A stretch of DNA of 64,000 nt, taken from Globisporangium splendens. Its lineage: Eukaryota > Oomycota > Peronosporomycetes > Pythiales > Pythiaceae. The position numbers and the translations under genes were made by a program. The notes under the pieces were generated by a model. That model did not search any database, was not told the DNA's origin, and saw only the letters and a list, made by a program, of their open reading frames with translations. Position 1 is the first letter of the stretch. Each line of letters begins with the position of its first letter. The DNA lies in the NCBI GenBank assembly GCA_006386115.1, contig VFIW01000007.1, positions 530,693 through 594,692 of the forward strand, given 5' to 3'. Below are positions 1 through 11,219 of this stretch, piece after piece.

Positions 1-31
1 TCGATCTCCTCCTCTTCCCCCCTGCTCAACC

Positions 32-1150
32 ATGGCTGCTGACCTGTGGTGGGTGGGCGTCGTCGTCGCCGGCGCCGTCGTCGGGCTCTCCGTGCTGGTA
101 TGTGCGTCTCTCTTGAACTGCTTTGCATGACCGTAAAATGTCGGTGCGCTCTTGTCCTCCCTTGTGCATGGTCACTGACGTCTTCTGCGTGTGTGCGTAT
201 ACGATAATGGATGCCAGTCGTTTGTGGTGACCAAGATCCGAGCGCCGGGCTTTAAGGTGGACGGCAAGCACGTGTTTATCACCGGCGGTAGTACGGGTCT
301 CGGTCTCTCGCTCAGCAAGAAGTACGCGCAAGCCGGCGCCAAGGTGTCGATCGTTGCGCGCAACGTCGCGAACCTGGAAGCTGCCAAGACGGAGATTGAG
401 GCCGTGAGCAAGAACAAGTCGCCGGTGTTCATCCAATCGTGTGACGTGACCAACTTTGAGGCTGTGCAGAGCGCTGTGAACGCCGCGAACAAGTTCCACG
501 GTCGCGCGACGGACCATGTGCTCTGCTCGGCGGGTCTCTCGCAGCCGGGCTACTTCTTGGACACCGACGTGAGCGTGTTCCACAAGATGATGGACCTCAA
601 CTACTTTGGCACGCTGCACGCGATTAAAGCCGCGCTGCCAGCGATGATCGAGCAGAACGAGGGCGGTCAGATCGTGCTCGTGAGCTCGGGACTGGCGCTC
701 ATCTCGTGGATCGGCTACGGACAGTACTCGGGCTCCAAGTACGCGACGCGTGGTCTCGCGGACGCGCTCCGCAACGAGCTCAAGCTGTACAACATCAACG
801 TGAGCATCTACTACCCGGGCAACATTGACTCGCCTGGCTTCGTTGAGGAAGAGAAGACCAAGCCTGAGGAGACCAAGACCATCGAGGGTATCACGGAGCT
901 CACGCACCCAGACTCGGTGGCGCAGTCGCTGATCAACGGCATCAGCGACGGTCAGTACAGCATCACGAACGAGGTCATGATCTTCTTCCTGCGCATGATC
1001 GCCAACGGCGTCGCGCCACGCAACAACAGCATGCTCGAGATGGTGCTGCTGCCGATCATCGTACCTGTGCAGATGGGCTTTGGGCTCTTCATGGACTTTA
1101 CGGTCTGGCAAGCCGCCAATAAGAGGGCCAACAAGAACAAGAAAGAGTAA
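32..1150 (+). CDS. KDSR: 3-ketodihydrosphingosine reductase (SDR family)
   Basis: Exons 32-97 and 218-1150, joined in phase 0 by a 120-nt intron (GTATGT...CCAG), give 332 residues. This short-chain dehydrogenase reduces 3-ketosphinganine to sphinganine with NADPH in the second step of sphingolipid synthesis at the ER. The Rossmann motif TGGSTGLG lies near residue 45 and the catalytic YSGSK near residue 195. The first exon encodes a hydrophobic membrane segment and the C-terminus has a second hydrophobic stretch before a basic tail (NKRANKNKKE), the usual KDSR topology. The start is the only ATG that supplies the N-terminal anchor; the open frame alone would begin inside the intron. The next gene is convergent. 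Family assignment is firm; the exact start is less certain. Confidence 0.88.
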
Positions 1151-1351
1151 ATAATACTCTGGACTCGATGGTGGACTTCACGAGCAGATGGACAATGTAG
1201 CTCTTGGCTAACTAGCGTTGACTTTGTTTAAGAATAATAATATGAAAAAAAGTATGCATTATATATTCATTCGTTTGCTTTTCTCTATGCTAAGTAGAAC
1301 AATATCCCCATCGCCTCCAGTCCTATGTTGGACATCTCGATGCGATTGTCA

Positions 1352-2075
1352 TCAGGTGCTTTTTCGCTTCTTGTTGTTGGACTTGGAGCGATTCTTCTTC
1401 TTCTTGTCGGACTGCGACGCCTCCTTCTTGGCTCCGCCGAACAGCGGCGCAAACACTTTGGCCACGTTCGTGTCTTCGTCCACCTTCACGGGCACGCCGT
1501 CTATTGCGACCTGCGGCGTTGGGAACGCTCGCAGGATCGTCTGGAGCGCAAAGGCTGCGTTGAAGCACTGCTCGGCCGCCAACGTGTTGTCGGACGCGTG
1601 ACCATTGACCTGCAGGAAGTGCGCAATCACTTGTGACGCCTGCCATTCGAAACGATGCATACATGTCAGTCAAGCAATGCAATCACTTTGCTCACAACAA
1701 CCGCACCAGCATAGTTCGTACCTCTTCGGGCTCATCCAGCTGGAGCTTTACGAACCGCGCAAACTCGTGGATCACGACGTCCGGCTGCTTCATCCACACC
1801 ACCTTCTCGACATTGAACACCTTCTTCTCCACGTCAAAGGCGCCAACGACCTGTGCTTCGAGCTCTGCGTCGTCGTCATTATCTGCTGCTGGCTTGGCGT
1901 CTTGGATCAGCGCGCGCAATTGCTGCTTTTGCGCGTCTGTCGCACAGAGTCCGAGCACGAGATCGATGCCGTAGGACGCGCCCTTCGGGAGGATCTGCGG
2001 GCGCAGCACGGGCGCCAGCGAGTGCACGACGTCCTGCAATTGCGCCACAGCAGCCAGCGGATTCACATGCGCCAT
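1352..2075 (-). CDS. unrecognised 213-aa protein with lysine-rich tail
   Basis: Exon 1 is 2075-1722 and exon 2 is 1639-1352, with a phase-0 intron (donor GTACGAAC, acceptor GGCAG). The predicted protein has 213 residues: a mostly helical body with an acidic patch (DNDDDAELEAQ near residue 65) and a very basic Lys/Ser-rich tail (DKKKKNRSKSNNKKRK) that could be a nuclear or nucleolar signal. I do not recognise the family. The gene is convergent with KDSR and divergent from GEMIN2, whose start lies 273 nt away, so the two probably share an upstream region. The clean frame across the splice and the absence of stops support a real gene. Confidence 0.7.
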
Positions 2076-2348
2076 CGTAACGTGTCGGCAAATTCAATTG
2101 GAGCAATAATGTTGGTGCCGATGGTCTTTCACCAATGAAGCTGCTGTGAAGACCCACGGGTCTAAACGGGTTTTACAGGTTACAAAAATGTTGAGCCCGT
2201 TTGTTAAAGCACGCTTTCCACTGTATAAATGAGTATGGATCGGCCCACCCGTATCGACAAATGCATTATTAAACCCGACCCAACCCGCTTATCTGGCAAA
2301 GAGTAACCAAGCGTAGCCAGCTGATCCGACAAAGCAGGGAAGGTGACG

Positions 2349-3179
2349 ATGATGGCCGCGGTGCTCCCCGTGGATGGCGCCGACAGCGTGGACATCCAAG
2401 CGATCGTGCGCCGCATGCAGCAGGGCGTCCCTCCGTCCGACGTGCAGGAGTATCTGTGGCGCGTGCGCATCGAGGCCGAGGGAATCCCCGACATCGTCGT
2501 CTCGGACGTCGACCCGCGGCAATTCGATGCCAACCAGACGGCCAACATGCCGTCGCTCCCGTCGTTTGCTGATACGTCCGTGGACGCCAAGCTACTACCA
2601 ACTGACGGATGGAAGCACGCGCTGCTCGCTGACTTTGCAGAGCTGCGCCAACTGATTGTACGGTGGCAGGAGCTGGGTCCGCCCGAAACAGAGCCGAGTG
2701 CAATGGATCCGATCGATGGCGATGGAGACAAAGGCGATGGCTTCGTGGAGCCGACGTTGCGCACAGCCGTGCCACGCATGAGCGACGAAGACGGGTGGAA
2801 GGCATTCTTCTTCGGCAAGCCAGATAGCGCGATAGATGGGACGCCGCCGCATCTGCGCTTGCTGCTGCAATTCGACCAAGTGCTCACGCGAAGGCTGCTG
2901 GCGTACCACACCGATTGGCTCGAAGAAGAAGGTGTCCTGCTGTCCCGAGCGCGCGCGGTATGGATCTACGCGCTTCTCGCGCGGCTCGACAAGCCCGTGC
3001 ATGCCGGTGTAGCTGCGACGATCCGGCAACTGTTGCGTCGGTGTTGGTTGTTGCGCAATGAGTTCAGCAGCAGTGACGACGACGATGATGATGATGTCTG
3101 GGCACTGAGGTTAAAGTCTTTGAACGTGCTGATCACCATCACAGGGGACTTTTTCGCCCAGCTGCACGAGCACGAGTGA
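2349..3179 (+). CDS. GEMIN2: Gemin2 / SIP1, SMN-complex subunit
   Basis: Single exon, 276 residues. Gemin2 holds the Sm-protein pentamer during spliceosomal snRNP assembly. Family hallmarks are visible in order: the N-terminal YLWRVRIEAEGIPDIVV segment, a DEDGWKAFFFG motif in the middle, and the helical C-terminal part with WIYALLARLDKP and IRQLLRRC. An unusual run of seven Asp residues interrupts the C-terminal helices near residue 245, encoded by an imperfect GAC/GAT repeat at about 3075-3098. The start is the first ATG of an ATG-ATG pair; a GTG two codons upstream is not needed. Length fits the family (about 280 residues). Confidence 0.88.
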   Translation: MMAAVLPVDGADSVDIQAIVRRMQQGVPPSDVQEYLWRVRIEAEGIPDIVVSDVDPRQFDANQTANMPSLPSFADTSVDAKLLPTDGWKHALLADFAELRQLIVRWQELGPPETEPSAMDPIDGDGDKGDGFVEPTLRTAVPRMSDEDGWKAFFFGKPDSAIDGTPPHLRLLLQFDQVLTRRLLAYHTDWLEEEGVLLSRARAVWIYALLARLDKPVHAGVAATIRQLLRRCWLLRNEFSSSDDDDDDDVWALRLKSLNVLITITGDFFAQLHEHE

Positions 3180-3525
3180 GATGCGAATAGTGAACTCAAT
3201 GTATAATATGTGCTGTTGTTAATATGGGTCTGAGGACACTTATGACATGGAGCGCGTTCCTGCATCATGCTGTACGCATATCCCATTGATGTCATGGGGC
3301 TACTATATGGGTCCCCTCAGTGACTCCCCCTCCCGATTTTTCTGCTACATTTTGTCCTTCCCCTGCTCCCATTGGCGATAACTCAAAATACAGCAATACT
3401 ATTGACTGAAAAGAGCGTGTGGTGGTGGTTGTGAAGATTTCCATACTTTAGAGAGAAGATCGAGGGGCAAAGCGACCAAACAGGCAGCAGCAGCGCAAGC
3501 AGGAAATAGGATCTGGATACCAACC
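3180..3525. other. intergenic, GEMIN2 to CCT8
   Basis: About 345 nt without a gene. It holds the GEMIN2 3' end and the CCT8 upstream region. A reversed CCAAT-like box (ATTGG) lies at about 3371 and a pyrimidine-rich stretch at 3325-3365. No RNA gene or repeat was seen. Confidence 0.5.
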
Positions 3526-5253
3526 ATGTCCAAGTCGATGGGATTGAACGTTGCCGGCGGGCTCTCGGCGCTGTTGAAGGAGGGCCACAAGCACTTTGAG
3601 GGCGTGGATGAGGCCGTCGCGAAGAACATCGACGCCGTCAAGCAGCTCGCGGCGATCACGCGCTCGTCGCTCGGTCCGAATGGCATGAACAAGCTCGTGA
3701 TCAACCACCTGGAGAAGATCTTCGTCACGAGCGACACGGCGACGATCGTGAAGGAGCTCGAGGTGATCCACCCGGCTGCGCGCATGGTCGTCATGGCGGC
3801 CAAGATGCAGGAGAACGACTTCGGCGACGGCACGTGTCTCGCCGTGTCGCTCGCGGGCGAGCTGCTCATGGAAGCCGCGAGTCTGCTGCGCATGGGGCTC
3901 CACGCGAGCGAGATCGTCACGGGGTACACCAAGGCGTACGAGAAGTGCGTCGAAGTGCTCGAGTCGCTGCAGTCCGTGCAGATCAACAACCTCCGCGACG
4001 CCGACGAGTTGCAAAAGGCCATCAAGACGTCGCTCGCGTCCAAGCAGTACGGCTACGAAGATCTGCTCTCGAAGTTGGTCGCTGATGCGTGTCTGAACGT
4101 CATGCCAGGCGCGCCAAAGAAGCCGAGCATCAACGTGGACAACATCCGCGTGTGCAAGATCCGCGGCGGCAACCTCCACGACTCGACGGTCATCAAGGGC
4201 ATGGTCATCCAGCGCGACACCGAAGGCAACGTGAAGAAGGCTTTGAACGCCAAGGTCGCGGTCTTTGGCTGCGGCATCGAAGTGTCATCGACCGAAGCCA
4301 AGAGCACGGTGCTCATCAAGGACGCGAGCGAGCTCATGAACTACAACAAGGGCGAAGAGCAGCGCTTGGAAGAAGCGATCCGCGGCATCGCCGAGAGCGG
4401 CGCGAACGTCGTCGTCTCGGGCGGTTCGATCTCGGAGATGGCGCTCCATTTTTTGGAAAAATACAAGCTGCTCGCGGTCAAGATCCAGTCGAAGTGGGAG
4501 TTGCGTCGTCTGTGCCGTGCCGTGAACGCGAACGCGCTGGTGCGTCTCGGTGCGCCAACGCCCGACGAGATGGGTTTCTGTGACAGCGTCACGGTCAAGG
4601 AAATCGGCGGTAAGAAGGTCACGGTGTTCAACCAGGAGGACGAAGACGCCAAGATCTCGACCATCATCCTGCGAGCGAGCACGGAGAACGTGCTGAACGA
4701 CATTGAGCGTGCCATTGACGACGGTGTGAACTGTGTCAAGGCTGCGTGCAAGGACCCTCGCTTTGTCGCGGGTGCCGGTGCCTCGGAGGTGGAGTTGTCG
4801 CGACAGGTCAAGAGCTTTGGTGAAGCCACGCCTGGTCTCGACCAGTACGCGATCAAGAAGTTTGGCGATGCGCTCGAGGTCGTGCCTCGCATTTTAGCAG
4901 AAAACTCGGGCAAGATGGCCACCGAAGTGATTTCGAGTCTGTACGCGGCCCACGCCGCGGGTAACGTCAACGCCGGTGTCGATGTTGATGTAAGTGATTG
5001 TGTTCTGGTCCATATTCGTATTTTTAAGAGTCCACAATGTCTGATCTTTGTGGTTTACTTGCATTTTGAGTTATAGGACGAAGAGAAGAACCACGTGGTT
5101 GCGGATGCGTTAAGTAAGGGCATCTGGGACCACTTACAGACAAAGCTCTCAGCGATCCGACTCGGCGCTGATGCGGCGATCACAGTGCTCCGTGTCGACC
5201 AGATCATTATGGCCAAGGCGGCCGGCGGTCCCAAGCCGCGCGGCATGCAGTAA
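3526..5253 (+). CDS. CCT8: T-complex protein 1 subunit theta (CCT8)
   Basis: Exons 3526-4989 and 5077-5253, phase-0 intron GTAAGT...TATAG, 546 residues. This is one of eight subunits of the cytosolic chaperonin TRiC/CCT, which folds actin, tubulin and WD40 proteins with ATP. Group II chaperonin motifs are clear: GPNGMNK near residue 50, the ATP-site GDGT near 102, and GAGASEVELSRQ near 420. Theta-specific stretches include KLVINHLEKIFVT and the C-terminal RVDQIIMAKAAGGPKP, which is supplied only by exon 2. Without splicing the frame runs on into intron sequence and loses the conserved end, so the intron is well supported. The upstream gene is co-directional; the downstream gene is convergent. 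Confidence 0.95.
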
Positions 5254-5662
5254 ACAACAAAAAGTAGCACGGAGGAGGAGTTTGACAGCGTCTGCAGCAT
5301 GAAGGACCTCAGAGTTCGAAATCGTCTTTTGTCTTTTGTTTCGCTCGGTTAGTTTATTGAATATGGAAATGAAAGGGAAAGAGAGAACAGAAATATATAC
5401 ACGCATGCAACCAGTAAACCAAGCACAATTGCAAGTTCCGACGTCACAAGTGCTTCAAATTTGCATCAATCCAGGCACATAATCAATCGTGTTCGAGAGA
5501 AGTAGAGAGAATGGCAAAAACAGGATTTCGCTTTATTTTGCTTTTGTTTTTTTCTTCTTAATAATGAAACACACACACAGCACAGCAAAAAAACAATAAA
5601 CAAAACCGACAATCGGTGCACATGAGGTGCATCCTTGGATAGAACTAGCAGTCACGAATGAC
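5254..5662. other. intergenic between convergent genes
   Basis: About 410 nt between the stops of CCT8 and the zinc-finger gene, AT-richer than the flanks. No coding, RNA or repeat signal recognised beyond a short CA run near 5570. Confidence 0.5.
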
Positions 5663-6905
5663 TCAGGACCGCTTGACGTGGGCTTTTTCGAGCTCCTGGA
5701 CCCTCCGCTTGAGCATCTCATTCTCGTCCATGAGGTTGCGGATCGTGGCTTCGAACTTGCGCGTTTTCTCCTTGTTCCGTGTCGCCATCTTAATAATACG
5801 CTCGCGTAGTTGTTGCTCCCTGTATGCATTTGAGGTGCATAGGCAGAAATCGAATTAGATTCACCATGAATGAAGGAAAACAAAACAACCAGAAAGCACT
5901 CAACGGGACATACATGGAAGTGCTTTTTCCTCCTGGGTTGTGCCATAACCGAATGTGTTTCTTCAGGCTCTTGGGACTGCAGAACGTCTTGGAGCATGTC
6001 GGGTGTTCGCACGCATAAGGATTCCCCTCGGCGTGGATCTTCAAGTGGAATTCTAAATTCCCATCATACAAAACAGGGTTAGTATCATAAACAACAATCG
6101 ATATTTCTGAAGATGACGCATACTACTCAACACGTCATCGAGACACAGGTACGCACCTAAATAATCTTTTCCTTTGAAACTCTTGGTACATCCCGCATAC
6201 GTGCACTTGAACGGCTTGTCACGGGAATGTGTTTGCAAATGACTTTTCACAGCAATCAACAAACAAAAGCAAAGGCATGTGAATATCAAGCGTCCCCTTC
6301 TTCATACTTGAGTGTGCCTTCCTCATACCGTGTCATTGCCGACTTTTCCGCAAACGATTTATCACAATCTGGAAAGGTGCACGGGAACGGCTTCTCGCCG
6401 GTATGCACACGAATGTGTCTACGCATACAAGCAGATAAACAAAGCCGATTAGAACGCATCGTCTGGCGTATGACTACTGCACACAATCAAGCTGAAACAA
6501 ACTCGCGGTATTGTACCTGATCAATGCCCATTTCGAGTCGAAGCTTTTACCGCAGTCGGGGATATCGCACACGTGGCGCTTGTGCCACTTCTCTTTGGAC
6601 GACTCGGAAGACCCCGTGGGTGACGACACCGCTCCTTCGTCCTGCATCCTCTGCTCTTCGCTCGTGCTCTGGTGTCCCATGTCGTCGGTGAACGCGAACG
6701 CCGACGGCGGCTGCATGGTTGCGGACGTGTCGTGGTCGAGGTCCCTTGACGACGCGCTCATTCGCATCATCATGGCGTCCGCCGCGCTCTGGAGGCTCAG
6801 CGGCAGCGCAAATGCGCTCAGCGGGGGCGGCGGCGGGTGCTTGGCCTGCTGCTGTTGTTGTTGTTGCTGCTGCTGCTGCTGTTGGAGCACCGAGCCGTCG
6901 TCCAT
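5663..6905 (-). CDS. four-finger C2H2 zinc-finger protein with coiled-coil tail
   Basis: Five exons: 6905-6517, 6418-6329, 6242-6157, 6052-5914 and 5819-5663, all GT-AG and in frame, giving 286 residues. The N-terminus has a run of about 14 Gln (CAG/CAA repeat at 6846-6885). Four C2H2 fingers follow: CDIPDC, CTFPDC, CTYAGC and CEHPTC, each completed by a His pair, with a TGEKP-type linker after finger 1. The C-terminus ([20 protein letters not shown] onward) is a heptad-like helix that could dimerise. It is probably a nuclear nucleic-acid-binding protein; the target is unknown. Three introns cut three successive fingers just before the first zinc-binding His. The start is the ATG at 6905, not the upstream GTG. 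Confidence 0.85.
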
Positions 6906-7366
6906 TTCTGCCTTCACTCTTATCAGTGGGACGACTTGCTTGTTACCCTTTCACCCGAAACCAAAATGAATTGCGCCAAGTTGCACATCAACACCAGAGG
7001 AAAGAAGAGGCAGACTCGAAAGAATTGCAGGACATGTTTGACTGGTTTTGGGTGGTCTACGTTAGTGTAGGGCGACTCCAGACATAAATCAGCCATATGT
7101 TGCGATGATAACGTGTGTCACTCTACTTTAGGGACTATTCTGATGTACTGTAAAACAGCGAATAGGGTTGCATTTTTCCACAGATAGCACGACTGCTTTC
7201 CTACAATGCGATGCAGAGATGTAGAGCGCCTCTTGGGTCATCACTCCAGATTCATCTGGAACTCTGTGTGAAACGCTTTGTAGGTCTTCGAGGTGTCTGT
7301 TGGTTCGCTCACAAAAGGCAAAGGAGGAAAGAGAGAGACGAGACGAGAGAGCAAGAGCAAGCCGCG
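6906..7366. promoter_or_regulatory. shared upstream region of zinc-finger gene and DHX8
   Basis: A 461-nt divergent gap between two start codons. A TTGCATTTTTCCACAG stretch near 7168-7183 loosely resembles the oomycete initiator-type element ahead of DHX8. This is a weak call from pattern only; no TATA box is obvious. Confidence 0.25.
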
Positions 7367-10300
7367 ATGGAGAAGCTACAGGAGCTGAGCCTGATCTCCA
7401 AGATCTGCATGGAGTTGGAGAACCACCTCGGCATGAGCGATAAGACGCTTGCCGAGTTCATCATCGACATGGTGCGCGAGTCCGCCACGAGCGCGCGGTT
7501 CCTCGCCGCGATCAAGGAGAACGACCTGCCACTGCAACCCTCGCTCGCCGAGAACCTGTACCGCATTGTGAACACCATGGCGCCGCGGAAGCCGAGTAGT
7601 GGCAAGGGGAAATCGGCGTCAGGTGGCGCAGGCGCACGCTCGCAGGGATCGAAAAAATACGATATCGGCGATGATGAGCAGCTCACAGCAAAGGATATCG
7701 CCGGCGCAGATATCGTCGACGACGAAGTCGACATGCCAAAGCAGAAACAAAGAGGCGGATATGCGAAAGAGGAGTATGGTTCGCGTAGCAGTAACACAAG
7801 ACAGCGCAGAAGCCGAACGCCAGAGCGAAGGGACCGAGACCGAAGCCGCGATGATCGAGATCGTGACAGAAGTCGCCGCTCGCGCTCCCGATCACAGGAT
7901 CGCGATCGCCGTGACAGTAGTCGTCGCCGTGGGGACGACCGTGATGTCGACCGGTACCATTCTCGGGATTCGCGACGCCGAGATGACCGCGACGAATTTG
8001 GACGTAGTCGCAGCAACAGAGACAGAGAGCATGATGATCGACGAGGACGAAGCGGCGGACCGCGCGAAGTCGAGTTGTACGGTATTTACAATGGTCGTGT
8101 GAGCAAAGTCATGGACTTTGGCGTGTTCGTCGAATTGGACGACTTCACGGCCGAGAAGAAGGAAGGACTCGTGCATGTGTCGAACCTCTCGACGCAGCGC
8201 ATCGCGAACGTGAAAGACCACTTTCGCCGTGGCCAGCGCGTGAAAGTCAAAGTGATCTCGAACTCCGGCGGCAAGCTCTCACTCTCGATCCGTGACGTAG
8301 ACCAACAGTCGGGCAAAGATTTGGTGCCAATGCGATCGAACGATGGTGCCCAGCGTGCTCGGCTTGAGAACAGTTCGACGGACCACCGCTCCTGGATCAA
8401 CCCGTCTGCCCCAGGGATGCACAGCTCGCACCAGCACGACGACGATGATGACAAACCACAGCGCGCCGCGAAGCGCATGTCGTCCCCAGAACGCTGGGAG
8501 GCGCGTCAGTTGATCAATTCCGGCGTTCTCTCCATTGAAGACTATCCGACGTTTGACGAAGACCATGGTCTGATGGACATTGAACCAACTGAAGAGAACT
8601 TCGAAGTCGAGTTGAACGAAGACGAACCGATTTTCCTGCGAGGTCAGACACTTTTGAATCGTGATGCATCGCCGGTGAAGATCGTGAAGAACCCGGATGG
8701 CTCCCTGCAGCGTGCTGCGATGACGCAGTCGAATCTTGCAAAGGAACGCCGCGAGTTGCGCCAAACGCAGGCGAATCAGCTGATTGACTCGATCCCCAAG
8801 GATCTGAATCGACCGTGGGAAGATCCAATGCCGGAAGCTGGCGAGCGTCACTTTGCGCAGGAATTGCGTGGTATCAACATGGGCTCGACGTTTGAGATGC
8901 CCGAATGGAAGCAGAAATCCGTGGGTAAGAATCTCTCGTACGGTATCGTCTCGAACAAGACGATCCGCGAGCAACGTGAGGGGTTGCCTGTGTACAAACT
9001 AAAGCGCCAATTGATGAAAGCTATCGCGGAAAACCAGGTGCTCGTCGTGATCGGTGAGACGGGGTCGGGAAAGACCACGCAGATGACGCAGTACATGGCA
9101 GAAATGGGGCTCACGTCCACAGGCATCATTGGATGCACGCAGCCTCGCCGTGTTGCGGCATCGTCGGTCGCGAAGCGTGTGGCGGAAGAATTTGGTTGTG
9201 AACTCGGCCAGGAAGTCGGGTACTCGATGCGTTTTGAAGACTGCACATCGCCTGAGACCGTGATCAAGTACATGACCGAAGGTATGTTGCTGCGCGAGTA
9301 CCTGGCCGACAGCACGCTGTCCAAATACAGTGCGTTGATGCTCGATGAAGCCCACGAACGCACAATTAACACGGACGTGCTCTTCGGTCTCTTGAAAGAC
9401 TTGGTGCGCAAGCGCAAGGATCTGAAGATCATCGTGACGTCAGCAACCTTGGATGCCGAGAAATTCTCGCGCTATTTCTTTGATTGCCCGATTTTCACGA
9501 TTCCAGGACGCACGTTCCCGGTTGAGATCCTGTACACGAAGGAACCCGAGCTGGACTACTTGGATGCGTCGTTGCTCTGTGTCATGCAGATCCACCTGTC
9601 GGAACCCGAAGGCGATATTCTACTGTTCTTAACCGGCCAAGAGGAGATCGATACTGCGTGTGAAGTGCTGTATCAGCGTATCAAGTCACTCCAGGAACGA
9701 GCACTGGCCCCAGAACTGATCATTCTCCCAGTGTATGGTGCCTTACCGTCGGAGATGCAATCGAGAATTTTCGAGCCTGCCCCCAAGGGGTCCCGGAAGT
9801 GCGTCGTCGCGACTAACATTGCCGAAGCCTCGCTCACTATCGACGGCATCTACTACGTCGTGGATCCAGGCTTCTGTAAGCAGAATGCGTTCAATTCCAA
9901 GATTGGCATGGACTCGCTCGTGGTCGTGCCGTGCTCGCAGGCTTCGGCTCGACAGCGTGCAGGTCGCGCCGGCCGAACGGGACCAGGAAAATGTTACCGT
10001 TTGTACACGGAAAATGCCTACAAGAATGAAATGCTTCCCACTACGGTTCCGGAAATCCAGCGTGCCAATTTAGGCTCCGTGGTGCTGCAGCTGAAGGCGA
10101 TGGGGATCAACGACCTCATGGGCTTTGACTTCATGGACCCGCCGCCGCAGCAAGCGCTCGTGATGGCGCTTGAGAACTTGTACGGACTCGGGGCTTTGGA
10201 CGACGAAGGGCTGTTGACGCGGCTGGGCAAGAAAATGGCCGAGTTCCCCGTCGAACCAAAGAATGCCAAGGTGCTGCTGACATCCGTTGTGCTCGGGTGT

Positions 10301-10954
10301 GCGGAAGAAGTGCTGACGATCGTCGCGATGCTGTCGGTCGAGACGGTGTTTTTCCGTCCGAAGGAGAAACAGGCGCAAGCCGATCAGAAGAAAGCCAAGT
10401 TCCATCAGCCCGAAGGCGACCATCTCACGCTCTTGGCCGTGTACGAAGCGTGGAAAAACTCCAAGTTTTCGAACCCGTGGTGCTTTGACAATTTCATCCA
10501 AGCGCGTGCGATTCGTCGTGCCCAGGATGTCCGGAAACAGCTTCTATCGATTCTCGATCGGTACAAGATGGACGTCGTGTCGTGCGGCAAGAATTTCAAC
10601 AAAGTGCGGCGCGCGATCGTCTCCGGGTACTTTGCGAACACGGCCAAGAAGGATCCGCAGGAAGGGTATCGCACGATGGTCGAGGGCCAGCCCGTGTACA
10701 TCCACCCGTCAAGTGCTCTGTTCAACAAGAGCCCCGAGTGGGTCTTGTACCACGAACTCGTGCTCACGACGAAGGAGTACATGCGTAACATCATGGCGAT
10801 CGATCCGAAGTGGCTCGTGGAGCTCGCGCCGGCGTTTTTTAAGAAGGGCGACCCGACGAAACTCACGAAGCGCAAGCGCAACGAGAAGATTGAGCCACTG
10901 TACGACCGATTCAATCCACCGGATGCGTGGCGATTGAGCAAGCGACGCGGATAG
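7367..10954 (+). CDS. DHX8: DEAH-box spliceosomal RNA helicase DHX8 / PRP22
   Basis: Single exon, 1195 residues. PRP22/DHX8 releases spliced mRNA from the post-catalytic spliceosome. Order of domains: a conserved N-terminal helical domain ([14 protein letters not shown]), an Arg/Asp/Ser-rich RS-like stretch at about 150-230, an S1 RNA-binding domain at about 236-310 ([19 protein letters not shown]), then the helicase core with Walker [11 protein letters not shown] near 563, DEAH near 659, SAT near 691 and motif [14 protein letters not shown] near 862, then the ratchet/OB C-terminal part ending in a basic tail. The ATG at 7367 begins where the family homology begins; the open frame extends 52 codons further upstream through purine-rich, non-conserved sequence. 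Length matches human DHX8 (about 1220). Confidence 0.95.
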   Translation: MEKLQELSLISKICMELENHLGMSDKTLAEFIIDMVRESATSARFLAAIKENDLPLQPSLAENLYRIVNTMAPRKPSSGKGKSASGGAGARSQGSKKYDIGDDEQLTAKDIAGADIVDDEVDMPKQKQRGGYAKEEYGSRSSNTRQRRSRTPERRDRDRSRDDRDRDRSRRSRSRSQDRDRRDSSRRRGDDRDVDRYHSRDSRRRDDRDEFGRSRSNRDREHDDRRGRSGGPREVELYGIYNGRVSKVMDFGVFVELDDFTAEKKEGLVHVSNLSTQRIANVKDHFRRGQRVKVKVISNSGGKLSLSIRDVDQQSGKDLVPMRSNDGAQRARLENSSTDHRSWINPSAPGMHSSHQHDDDDDKPQRAAKRMSSPERWEARQLINSGVLSIEDYPTFDEDHGLMDIEPTEENFEVELNEDEPIFLRGQTLLNRDASPVKIVKNPDGSLQRAAMTQSNLAKERRELRQTQANQLIDSIPKDLNRPWEDPMPEAGERHFAQELRGINMGSTFEMPEWKQKSVGKNLSYGIVSNKTIREQREGLPVYKLKRQLMKAIAENQVLVVIGETGSGKTTQMTQYMAEMGLTSTGIIGCTQPRRVAASSVAKRVAEEFGCELGQEVGYSMRFEDCTSPETVIKYMTEGMLLREYLADSTLSKYSALMLDEAHERTINTDVLFGLLKDLVRKRKDLKIIVTSATLDAEKFSRYFFDCPIFTIPGRTFPVEILYTKEPELDYLDASLLCVMQIHLSEPEGDILLFLTGQEEIDTACEVLYQRIKSLQERALAPELIILPVYGALPSEMQSRIFEPAPKGSRKCVVATNIAEASLTIDGIYYVVDPGFCKQNAFNSKIGMDSLVVVPCSQASARQRAGRAGRTGPGKCYRLYTENAYKNEMLPTTVPEIQRANLGSVVLQLKAMGINDLMGFDFMDPPPQQALVMALENLYGLGALDDEGLLTRLGKKMAEFPVEPKNAKVLLTSVVLGCAEEVLTIVAMLSVETVFFRPKEKQAQADQKKAKFHQPEGDHLTLLAVYEAWKNSKFSNPWCFDNFIQARAIRRAQDVRKQLLSILDRYKMDVVSCGKNFNKVRRAIVSGYFANTAKKDPQEGYRTMVEGQPVYIHPSSALFNKSPEWVLYHELVLTTKEYMRNIMAIDPKWLVELAPAFFKKGDPTKLTKRKRNEKIEPLYDRFNPPDAWRLSKRRG

Positions 10955-11219
10955 ATAGCAGATACAGAGCATGATAGCGGTGCCATTGTCGTAAGGGCGA
11001 GATAAGCATTTTGGCTGGTGTGGGCATAGTATCTTTTCTTTCTCGAGTGCTTTTGATAAGTAAGAGAAACTCACATATGAACGTCTGGATATACCATCGA
11101 TAATGATAGTTGGACGCCACTTGTATACCCAAACATGTGAGCAGGAATATGCAATAGCCGATGGCATTCACGTGCTACACTGGAAATTGAGTCCCTTGAC
11201 GGTGCTCGCATGGTCATTT

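Noticed and set aside
26..1111. Long minus-strand open frame opposite KDSR
   Set aside because: Shadow of the GC-rich coding strand; Arg/His/Val-rich with no motif.
7211..7366. Upstream extension of DHX8 by 52 codons
   Set aside because: Purine-rich and not like the family; conserved N-terminus begins at the ATG at 7367.
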